Shown one piece after another: positions 46,781-53,562 of a stretch of 53,562 nucleotides of DNA. Below the pieces are notes generated by a model. The model saw only the letters and a program-made list of their open reading frames with translations, made no database searches and was not told the DNA's origin. This stretch comes from an uncultured Spartobacteria bacterium. GTDB taxonomy: Bacteria; Verrucomicrobiota; Verrucomicrobiia; Chthoniobacterales; Terrimicrobiaceae. The stretch covers positions 1-53,562 of the forward strand of contig CALBXK010000370.1 in assembly GCA_937890535.1 (NCBI GenBank), written 5' to 3'. Numbering within the stretch: the stretch's first letter is position 1; each line of letters begins with the position of its first letter. A program made the translations under genes and the position numbers.

Positions 46781-49700
46781 TCGAGAAAGTGATCGATTTG
46801 TGCATCCGCAATCGGGTGATGGTGTTGTTGCTTACCGGCTTTCTCGTCCTTGCGGGGGTGTGGTCGGCGAGGAACATCACCATCGACGCCATCCCGGATC
46901 TTTCGGATGTCCAGGTCGTCATTCGCACCGAATATCAGGGGCAGGCTCCGCGCATTATCGAAGATCAGGTCACCTATCCGCTGACCACTGCGATGCTGTC
47001 GGTACCGTTTGCGAAACACGTGCGTGGGTACAGCCTTTTTGGGACCAGTTTTATCTATATCATCTTCGAAGATGGCACCGACCTTTACTGGGCGAGGAGC
47101 CGGGTGCTTGAGCAGCTCAATACGATCACGAACCGCTTGCCGCCGGGTGTCGCGCCGCAGCTCGGACCGGACGCGACCGGGGTCGGCTGGGTCTTTCAAT
47201 ACATCCTGACCACGGGGCCCTATTGTAAGCAGCATCCTCAGGGCCTTTTTCGCGATCCTGAGACCGATCAGTGGTATGGCAGCAGGGAGGATGCGCCCGC
47301 CGGGGACCGTGAACGCCTTGTCCGTCAGCGGATCTTTCCGGGGCTTACGAATTGCCCGCTCGACGGGTCCCCGTTGGTCCCGGCCGATCTTGACCTTTCG
47401 GACCTCCGTGGTTTGCAGGATTGGTACCTCCGCTACGAACTCACCGCCGTCGATGGGGTGAGCGAAGTCGCGCCGACGGGTGGGTTTGTGAAGCAATACC
47501 AAGTGGTCGTTGATCCGGTGAAGCTGCTCGCCCTGAACATTTCGCTGCAAAAAGTCAAGGTGGCTATCCAGCGCTCGAATAATGACGTGGGGGGTCGGAT
47601 TATCGCGCAGAGTGAGAACGAGTACATGGTTCGTGGCCTTGGCTATCTTGGCGCCCTTTCACCTGAGGAGTCCGAGGAGGCGGTGACATCCGGCAAGCGC
47701 CTCGAAGACGTGCGGTCCGAGAAAGTGCTGGAAGGATTGCGCAAAGTTTCGCTGGGGGTGAACGCGGAGGGTTCGCCGATCTATCTCGCCGATGTGGCAG
47801 ACATCCGCATCGGACCGGAAATTCGCCGAGGGATTGCGGAATGGAACGGGGAAGGGGAGGTCGTGGGGGGGACGATCATCATGCGTTCCGGCGAAAACGC
47901 AAAGCGCACCATTGAGAACGCCAGCAAGAAGCTCTACGAACTCGAGGCCGGACTGCCGCCCGGCGTCGCCATTGAGGTCGCTTATGATCGCTCGGACCTG
48001 ATCGAGCGGGCCGTCGAGACGCTCCAGCACACGCTTTTTGAGGAAATCTTCATCGTGGGCCTCGTCTGCATCGTCTTTCTTCTTCATGCCCGCAGTGCGC
48101 TTGTGGCCGCCTGCGTGTTGCCCCTCGGGGTGCTTGCCACTCTGACAATCATGTATGCCTTCGGCGTCAACGCCAACATCATGTCGCTCGGCGGCATTGC
48201 CATCTCCATTGGTGTGATGGTGGACAGTTCGATCATCATGGTTGAGAACGCGCACAAATATCTGGAGGCGGATCGGAAGCGGGTGGCGGCCGGATCCGCT
48301 CCGCAGCCGCATCTCCAACTCATCGGCGACGCTGCGAAAGAGGTGGGCCCCAGCCTCTTTTTTGCGCTGCTCATTATCGTTGTGAGTTTTCTGCCCATTT
48401 TCGTTCTGGGCGAACAGTCGGGCCGGATGTTCAAGCCGTTGGCTTTTTCTAAAACCTTTGCCATGACGGCGGGTGCCATCCTGGCCATCACGGTCATTCC
48501 TGTGTTGATGACCCTCTTCCTCACCGAACGCACATTGCCCGAGCGATGGAGTCGGCGTCGCAGTATTTTGACCTGTCTCACGGCCATCATTCTCCCGGCA
48601 GTCGTATTGTCCATTGTCCCGCTCCAGGCCCTCGATTCCTGGCGCGCCTGGCTGGTTGGTGGCTGGCTGGTTTTTAGTGCCATGATCCTGTGGCCCCAGC
48701 GCATCCCAAGCGAGGATCACAATCCGATCAGTGGGTTCCTCGAACGCATCTATGATCCGGCCTTCCGCTTTGTGATGCGCTTCAAGGGCCTCACTCTCGT
48801 CCTCGCCCTCATCGCTCTTGCGGCGACCTGGTTCCCCTTCAGCAAGTTGGGCAGCGAATTTATGCCTCCCCTTGAAGAGGGTGATTTGCTCTACATGCCT
48901 ACGACCGATCCTGGCCTGAGTATCACCAAGGCGCGTGAGATCCTTCAGCAGACCGACAAACTCATAAAACTTTTTCCCGAAGTCGAGTCGGTCTATGGCA
49001 AAATCGGACGGTCCGAGACCGCCACCGACCCCGCCCCGATTTCGATGGTGGAAACTACCATTCGTCTCCACCGCGATAAGGCGAAATGGCGCGAACGCTC
49101 CGTGGAGCGATTTTACGATGCCTGGCCACACTGGCTGGGCTGGCTGCCCCGCCAGATTTGGCCGTCGGTCCGCCCGATCACCCAGGAGGAACTCGTCTAT
49201 GGTTATGAATTGCCCAATGGCCAGGGCGGAACGCTCCATGCGCCCGGTTTGAATGATGCTGTCCAGTTTCCTGGTCTGACCAATGCCTGGACGATGCCGA
49301 TCAGGACCCGCATCGACATGCTCTCGACCGGGATCAAAACACCCGTCGGCATCAAGATCATGGGGTCAGACCTCAAAATTCTTTCCGAGCTTGCCAGCAA
49401 AGTTGCCAATGCGGTCAAGACCAGCCCGCAGACCCGGCCCTATACGTCGAGCGCATTTGCCGAAAAATCGGTCGGGGGAAACTACTTTGACATCGCTGTG
49501 GATCGTGACGAGATCGCCCGCTACGGCCTCAATGTCAGCGACGTGCAGGATGTCATCATGTCAGCACTCGGGGGAATGAATGTGACCTCGACCGTCGAGG
49601 GATTGGAGCGTTACCCGGTGAACGTTCGTTATCCCAGTGAACTCCGCGATGATATCGATGCGGTCAAGCGCACCCTCGTATCCACGCCATCGGGGGCCCA

Positions 49701-50457
49701 GGTGCCGCTGGCGCAGCTGGCCAACATTTCGATCCATAAAGGACCGCCCATGATCAAAAGCGAAAATGCGAGGCTGACCAGTTGGGTCTATGTCGATATT
49801 GTCGATATCGACGTGGGCACCTATGTCCAGCGCGCTCAGGAGGTCGTGGCTCGGGACGTCAAATTGCCGTCTGGCTACAGTATTGTCTGGTCCGGACAGT
49901 ACGAATACATGGAAGCTGCGGCGAAACGCCTGGCCGTTGCCATTCCCCTGGCGCTCGTCGGTATCGTCCTCCTGCTCTACCTCTCCACCCAAAGCTGGTT
50001 GCGGGTCTGCATTGTCCTCTTGGCGGTGCCATTTTCGCTCATCGGTGCCATTTGGTTCCTTTACTTCATGGATTACCATTTCTCGATCGCCGTTTGGGTT
50101 GGGCTCATCGCGTTGGCCGGTCTCGATGCCGAGACCGGCGTTGTGATGCTCCTCTATCTCGACACCAGCTACCAAAAATTCAGCGAAGCAGGGCGGATGC
50201 ACCATCCCCAGGATCTCTGGCATGCGGTTCACGACGGGGCCGTGAAGCGGATCCGACCTAAAACAATGACCGTCATGGCCATCTTCATGGGGCTCCTCCC
50301 GTTGCTTTGGGCCTCCGGCGCCGGAGCCGACACCATGCGGCGTCTCGCCGTACCTATGATTGGCGGTACGGTCTCCAGCTTTTTTCTCGAACTCCTGATC
50401 TACCCGGTCATCTACTATTTGGCCCGGAGGGTGAGTCTTGATCGCAAGGTGGCATAG
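46777..50457 (+). CDS. cusA: CusA-like heavy-metal RND efflux pump
   Basis: 1226 residues, against about 1047 for E. coli CusA. An inner-membrane proton-driven exporter of Cu(I)/Ag(I). Typical parts are VSARNITIDAIPDLSDVQV-like opening, QGQAPRIIEDQVTYPLTTAM, SYIYIIFEDGTDLYWAR-like, MRSGENAKRTIENASKKLYE, GVMVDSSIIMVENAHK and GLIALAGLDAETGVVMLLYL. Two insertions explain the length. One, of about 70 residues after GVGWVFQYILT, carries Cys and His (GPYCKQHPQGLF, GLTNCPLDGSPLVPADLD). The second, after TLFLTERTLPERW, adds two hydrophobic helices before the second periplasmic half. The start overlaps cusB by ATGA. A REP-like hairpin follows the gene. Confidence 0.93.
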   Translation: MIEKVIDLCIRNRVMVLLLTGFLVLAGVWSARNITIDAIPDLSDVQVVIRTEYQGQAPRIIEDQVTYPLTTAMLSVPFAKHVRGYSLFGTSFIYIIFEDGTDLYWARSRVLEQLNTITNRLPPGVAPQLGPDATGVGWVFQYILTTGPYCKQHPQGLFRDPETDQWYGSREDAPAGDRERLVRQRIFPGLTNCPLDGSPLVPADLDLSDLRGLQDWYLRYELTAVDGVSEVAPTGGFVKQYQVVVDPVKLLALNISLQKVKVAIQRSNNDVGGRIIAQSENEYMVRGLGYLGALSPEESEEAVTSGKRLEDVRSEKVLEGLRKVSLGVNAEGSPIYLADVADIRIGPEIRRGIAEWNGEGEVVGGTIIMRSGENAKRTIENASKKLYELEAGLPPGVAIEVAYDRSDLIERAVETLQHTLFEEIFIVGLVCIVFLLHARSALVAACVLPLGVLATLTIMYAFGVNANIMSLGGIAISIGVMVDSSIIMVENAHKYLEADRKRVAAGSAPQPHLQLIGDAAKEVGPSLFFALLIIVVSFLPIFVLGEQSGRMFKPLAFSKTFAMTAGAILAITVIPVLMTLFLTERTLPERWSRRRSILTCLTAIILPAVVLSIVPLQALDSWRAWLVGGWLVFSAMILWPQRIPSEDHNPISGFLERIYDPAFRFVMRFKGLTLVLALIALAATWFPFSKLGSEFMPPLEEGDLLYMPTTDPGLSITKAREILQQTDKLIKLFPEVESVYGKIGRSETATDPAPISMVETTIRLHRDKAKWRERSVERFYDAWPHWLGWLPRQIWPSVRPITQEELVYGYELPNGQGGTLHAPGLNDAVQFPGLTNAWTMPIRTRIDMLSTGIKTPVGIKIMGSDLKILSELASKVANAVKTSPQTRPYTSSAFAEKSVGGNYFDIAVDRDEIARYGLNVSDVQDVIMSALGGMNVTSTVEGLERYPVNVRYPSELRDDIDAVKRTLVSTPSGAQVPLAQLANISIHKGPPMIKSENARLTSWVYVDIVDIDVGTYVQRAQEVVARDVKLPSGYSIVWSGQYEYMEAAAKRLAVAIPLALVGIVLLLYLSTQSWLRVCIVLLAVPFSLIGAIWFLYFMDYHFSIAVWVGLIALAGLDAETGVVMLLYLDTSYQKFSEAGRMHHPQDLWHAVHDGAVKRIRPKTMTVMAIFMGLLPLLWASGAGADTMRRLAVPMIGGTVSSFFLELLIYPVIYYLARRVSLDRKVA

Positions 50458-50474
50458 CCGACGCATTTCTGAAG

Positions 50475-50575
50475 TTGTATGCTGAGATCCTGACCAAGGG
50501 CGAAGCTCCGCCCGAGCCGAAATATATGGGCTCGGGCGGAGCCTCGCCTTCCCATTTTTGGTTTGTCTGCCCGTT
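50475..50575. repeat. REP-like palindrome after cusA
   Basis: Same layout as 7712-7812: head GCTGAGATCCTGACC, arms 50498-50518 and 50529-50549, a 10-base loop and tail CCCATTTTTGGTTT. Several stem positions differ from the first copy, but on both arms, so pairing is kept. The rest of 50458-50717 holds nothing recognised. Confidence 0.82.
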
Positions 50576-50717
50576 TTGCAGTTTTTGGATATGCACCCGG
50601 TCGCCGTCCGGCCCTTGTCAATTTCTTGTGGTTTGTCTGAGAAGCGGGCATGGTTCCGCCAAGGTCGACCGGCACCCTGACGGGCCAGTGCGCCGAAAAT
50701 TTCAACCCCAGTCCGCT

Positions 50718-51602
50718 ATGCAATGGAAAGGCCGCAGAGAAAGTGCAAATGTCGAGGATGCGCGTGGGCGATCGACCGCGGGTTTGGGGGGGAGCCGCGG
50801 GGGTGGCTTGGGATTGTTGAATCTGATCGGCCGAAAATTTGGCATCAAAGGGATTCTGATCGCCATCGGAGTCGGGGTGGTGTTTTGGAAATTGGGGATC
50901 GTCGACCCCAGTATGTTGCTGGGCGACGGTGTTGCCACCACCACACAGCCGGTTGAGGTCAGCCCGGAGGAACAGGAACAATTTGATTTCGTCAAGGTGG
51001 TCATGGCGGATACCGAAGACGTCTGGACTTCAGAATTCCAGAGGGTTGGAAAAAATTATGCATTGCCGAATCTGGTCGTTTACCGTGGGCAGGTGCGCAC
51101 CGCCTGTGGTGTGGGCAGCGCCGAGATGGGACCCTTTTATTGTTCGGGAGACCAAAAAATCTATATCGATCTGAGTTTCTACGACGAATTGGCGCAGACG
51201 TTTCAATCTCCAGGAGATTTTGCCCAAGCTTATGTCATTGCGCACGAAGTTGGTCACCATATTCAGAAGCTTCTCGGGATTTCTGACAAGGTGGCCGCGA
51301 TGCAGAACCGACCGGATTCGAACGAATATTCGGTGCGCCTGGAGTTGCAGGCGGACTATCTTGCGGGAGTGTGGGCCCACCATTCGCAACAATATCTTGA
51401 AGAGGGCGACATCGAGGAAGCCATGCGGGCGGCCAATGCGATCGGCGACGACGCGATTCAGAAAAAAATGCAAGGTCGCGTCGTCCCGCATGCCTTCACT
51501 CACGGAACATCCGAACAACGCATGCGGTGGTTCAAGAAGGGATTGAAAAGCGGCCGGATCGAGGACGGCGATACATTCTCAATGCCTTACCAGCAATTGT
51601 GA
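50718..51602 (+). CDS. Neutral zinc metallopeptidase (YpfJ/KPN_02809 family)
   Basis: 294 residues from the ATG at 50718. MQWKGRRESANVEDARG is the typical start of this family; IKGILIAIGVGVVFWKLGIV is one membrane helix. The catalytic part has ACGVGSAEMGPFYCSGDQKI, YIDLSFYDELAQ, AQAYVIAHEVGHHIQKLLGI with the HExxH-type zinc site (about residue 176), and SVRLELQADYLAGVWAHHSQ with the third ligand. It is anchored in the inner membrane with the peptidase domain outside; the substrate is unknown. The frame is open to 50475, but this part is translated REP sequence. It stands alone as a single gene. Confidence 0.9.
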   Translation: MQWKGRRESANVEDARGRSTAGLGGSRGGGLGLLNLIGRKFGIKGILIAIGVGVVFWKLGIVDPSMLLGDGVATTTQPVEVSPEEQEQFDFVKVVMADTEDVWTSEFQRVGKNYALPNLVVYRGQVRTACGVGSAEMGPFYCSGDQKIYIDLSFYDELAQTFQSPGDFAQAYVIAHEVGHHIQKLLGISDKVAAMQNRPDSNEYSVRLELQADYLAGVWAHHSQQYLEEGDIEEAMRAANAIGDDAIQKKMQGRVVPHAFTHGTSEQRMRWFKKGLKSGRIEDGDTFSMPYQQL

Positions 51603-51612
51603 TCGGTAGCGC

Positions 51613-51685
51613 TTCGCGCAGGGCAGTCGAAACCGCGGCCTCCTCGTCCCGGACGAGGCGCTCCACCAAGCTGCGCCACGGACCA
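51613..51685 (-). pseudogene. tRNA-Pro(CGG)-like relic
   Basis: On the minus strand GTGGCGCAGCTTGGTGGAGC and GCCTCGTCCGGGACGAGG form an intact D-arm (GCGC/GCGC with GG in the loop) and anticodon arm (CCTCG/CGAGG, loop TCCGGGA, anticodon CGG). Position 33 is C rather than the invariant T. The T-arm (GCGGT TTCGACT GCCCT) pairs poorly, and the acceptor ends do not pair. It looks like a decayed tRNA or an integration scar. Confidence 0.55.
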
Positions 51686-51886
51686 ATTGATAGGGAGACT
51701 TTTGCCCCGCGAGGATGCTTTCCCCCGGAAATGATTCGTTTCGTTGCAGAACTCTTTTGAATCCTGTGCGTGCCGGACTTGACTGGCGTTACCCTTCCGG
51801 ATTTTTTTGACAATTTGGGACAGTGAAAATTGAGACAATAAGACTTGCCATCGGGAAGAACTGGCCTAGATTCCTCGTTCACTCTT

Positions 51887-52156
51887 ATGGCGAAAAAATC
51901 CTGGACAGAGCGCGACAAGCGCAAGCGGAAGACAGTTGAGAAGTATGCGGAACTCCGCGCGGAACTGAAGGAAAAGAAGGATTACGCCTCGATTTCCCAG
52001 CTTCCCCGCAATGCCAGCCCGGTTCGGCTGACAAATCGTTGTCTCATGACTGGTCGTCGCCGGGCTTTCATGCGTCGCTTCAAACTTTCCCGAATCGCTT
52101 TTCGCGAGCTGGCCTTGAGCGGGATGATCCCCGGGGTCACCAAATCGAGTTGGTGA
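51887..52156 (+). CDS. rpsN: 30S ribosomal protein S14 (zinc-independent form)
   Basis: 89 residues. [60 protein letters not shown] and [15 protein letters not shown] match S14 along its length. The paired CxxC zinc motifs are missing, so it is the long zinc-independent (C-minus) form. It binds 16S rRNA in the small-subunit head. S14 usually lies in the spc operon; here it stands alone, between a tRNA relic and a terminator. Such separate copies are often a zinc-starvation paralogue, but the only other S14 cannot be checked here. A possible -35 TTGACA lies at 51807-51812. Confidence 0.93.
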   Translation: MAKKSWTERDKRKRKTVEKYAELRAELKEKKDYASISQLPRNASPVRLTNRCLMTGRRRAFMRRFKLSRIAFRELALSGMIPGVTKSSW

Positions 52157-52218
52157 TGAGTTGGTGGTCATTCTGACCGGCATCGGTTGAGCGTCTGCTC
52201 GGGACGTTAAAAAATTTC

Positions 52219-52258
52219 AACCCCGATTCCTGGGAGCAGGAGTTGGGGACTTTTTTTG
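52219..52258. terminator. Strong bidirectional terminator after rpsN
   Basis: CCCC..TCCTG-GGAG-CAGGA..GGGG forms a long stem (52221-52248), followed by seven T on the plus strand. On the minus strand the stem is followed by TTGAAATTTTTT, serving the converging ATPase gene. Confidence 0.82.
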
Positions 52259-52314
52259 TGGAAGTCCGGGCGGCTTGCCTGGCACCGGCGTCGCCGGAGA
52301 GCGGAACAAGGACG

Positions 52315-53562
52315 TCAGCCTTGGCGGACCGGAAGCGGAGCGCGCAGAATCTGCCGCGGCGACGATCCGTTCTGACCGGAGGCCTCGTGGAGTTCCCGAT
52401 AGGAGGTGCCTTCTTTCCAAGTCCCCCAGGCGGCGGTGTAGGGGGCTTCGCAATGCAGGCAGACAAAGGATGGGGCCAGTTCCGGCAACCAGGGGTTTTC
52501 TTTATTGCAGGTGGGACACCAGGTCACGAATGCGGGGGATCGATCAAGGGCGTTGTGGAGGGTGTTGTCCTGCGGGACGTCGAGATCGCGGGCTTCGATT
52601 TGCAAATCCACTCGATTGGCCAAACTGCAACGTTCGAGAAACCGGTGCCGGGACGTTTCGTAGAGTATCTCGACCCCGGTGGTATTTGCGAACCGCTTGT
52701 CCTTGCGCTCACAATAGAGTTGCAGGGTCGCCAGCAATGTTTGGGTGGCTTCATGACTTATGGCGATTTGGTCGATTTCACTCAGTTTGGCAAAGTGGGA
52801 TGCCAATTCGATGGGGCCGTAGCGGGTGAAGTAAAGTGTCTTGCGGAACATGCGTTCCAATCCATGCACCGAGCGAAGCACCCGGCGGAGCGGATCGCGC
52901 TCTCCCTCCAGGATGACGATTGTGTCCGGTTGATCGAGGAGGTGGGCAAGCACCTGTCGAAGTCCCGGGGAGGGTGTGACAGAATCATGGACACGAAGGA
53001 AAATTACTCCCTCCTCTCTCTTGGGAATCTTCACTTCCGCTTCGGTGGTCGCCGATTCCAAGTCGTCGAGATGAAGTTCTGCGACTCTGGAATTGGCAAT
53101 GGCGTCGAAGGCAAAAAGGGCTTCGGCGAGCACGCGAGCGGCTGCAATTTTTCCCGTGCCAGGGGGACCCATGAAGACGCAGTGAAAATTGCGATCTGTG
53201 ACGGGTAAGCCTTGCAGTTTGCGTTGTTGGCCGGCGTGGGCAAGGCGCAGGATGCGCTCCAGGTCTTGTCGCACCGACTCCTGAACAATGGATTTTTGAA
53301 GAATCTGGATGGCGGTGTCGATGGCGGAAGTGACTTCCTGTGGGTCCCCCGGCACCAAATCGTCGGAGGTCTCCAGAAGGGCGCTGGACGACAGATTCAA
53401 CTGCGGACTGACCGTCACCTTGGTGGGTGGTTGTCCGATGAGTCGGGAGGAGCGAAATTCGCCCTGGCAGCCGGAGGCGGTAAGGGCGGGGCCGCCTTGA
53501 GACTCCGCGGTGACGGATTCGCCCGAGACGTGGCAGGAATGGATGTCGATGGCGGTCGCGCC
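52315..53562 (-). CDS. CbbX/SpoVK-like AAA protein with degraded ATPase motifs and zinc ribbon (partial)
   Basis: The frame is open from the right window edge to a stop at 52315; a GTG at 53418 gives 367 residues. The AAA part resembles CbbX-like proteins. The Walker A reads GPPGTGKIAAARVLAEAL, with Ile in place of the usual Thr or Ser after Lys. The Walker B stretch GVIFLRVHDSV lacks the DE pair of normal FIDEA. DTIVILEGERDPLRRVLRSV and the helical lid SHEATQTLLATLQLYCERKD follow. The C-terminus has a four-Cys zinc ribbon, WCPTCNKENPWLPELAPSFV followed by CLHCEAPY. Loss of key ATPase residues suggests a non-hydrolysing scaffold. The 48 codons upstream of the GTG (HVSGESVTAESQGGPALTAS) are open, so the real start may lie outside the window. 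Confidence 0.7.
   Translation of the reverse strand, partial: GATAIDIHSCHVSGESVTAESQGGPALTASGCQGEFRSSRLIGQPPTKVTVSPQLNLSSSALLETSDDLVPGDPQEVTSAIDTAIQILQKSIVQESVRQDLERILRLAHAGQQRKLQGLPVTDRNFHCVFMGPPGTGKIAAARVLAEALFAFDAIANSRVAELHLDDLESATTEAEVKIPKREEGVIFLRVHDSVTPSPGLRQVLAHLLDQPDTIVILEGERDPLRRVLRSVHGLERMFRKTLYFTRYGPIELASHFAKLSEIDQIAISHEATQTLLATLQLYCERKDKRFANTTGVEILYETSRHRFLERCSLANRVDLQIEARDLDVPQDNTLHNALDRSPAFVTWCPTCNKENPWLPELAPSFVCLHCEAPYTAAWGTWKEGTSYRELHEASGQNGSSPRQILRAPLPVRQG

Noticed and set aside
47659-49239. Minus-strand frame of 526 codons
   Set aside because: Antisense to cusA. Composition is rich in Gly, His, Asp and Arg, as expected for a shadow.
1-53562. CRISPR array
   Set aside because: Repeats present are dispersed or inverted; no regularly spaced direct repeats with unique spacers and no cas genes were seen.

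Overview
This window looks like a chromosomal segment of a verrucomicrobial bacterium, probably near Chthoniobacter (Spartobacteria). The main evidence is two sets of Verru_Chthon cassette pseudopilin-like genes. It is supported by a futalosine-pathway gene (mqnC), a eukaryote-type glutamine synthetase (GSII), frequent TTG/GTG starts, and dispersed palindromic repeats. All calls come from reading the sequence; no database search was run.

Layout. 1-1872 (minus strand): cassette genes D and B, then a repeat-bounded GxxExxY gene running off the left edge. 1873-2435: a two-way regulatory region with a sigma-54 promoter. 2436-7674 (plus): a full D-B-C-A cassette, with an inserted four-helix-bundle gene between B and C and short repeats at its junctions. 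7838-11023 (minus): leuS carrying an in-frame REP-associated transposase (RAYT) domain inside its editing domain. 11043-22293: mostly housekeeping genes (rdgB, Skp-like lipoprotein, mqnC, SBF-like transporter, YhaM-like nuclease, glnII with a sigma-54 promoter, mini-kinase plus PP2C phosphatase, ileS-lspA-DUF5069). 22473-26349: a sigma-54 activator followed by a sigma-54-driven osmC/methyltransferase operon with a tandem upstream site. 26350-32660: a decayed type I restriction-modification island. It has three copies of an hsdM promoter/start segment in front of different cargo (rhuM, a toxin-antitoxin-like pair, a PLD-helicase-DUF3427 protein), with hsdR fragments on both sides of the helicase. 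32661-39736: a large duplicated membrane protein, a glycosyltransferase, DUF2237, a methyltransferase and a tiny ORF. 39879-50457: copper/silver resistance (P-type ATPase, vapBC, CusCBA-like efflux). 50718-53562: a zinc metallopeptidase, a tRNA-Pro relic, rpsN, and a CbbX-like ATPase with degraded ATPase motifs cut by the right edge.

Themes. (1) Short repeats sit exactly at gene junctions and are translated as parts of prepilin leaders. Two families (AATCCTGT-type and AAATCG-type) bracket small cargo genes of the GxxExxY and four-helix-bundle families. (2) REP-like hairpins with compensatory changes coexist with a RAYT domain that has been captured by an essential tRNA synthetase. (3) Sigma-54 control links the minus-strand cassette, glnII and the osmC operon. 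(4) The island is organised as repeated promoter/start units with exchangeable cargo. The RAYT-LeuRS fusion, the repeat-bounded cargo units and the modular island are the strongest candidates for something not yet described.
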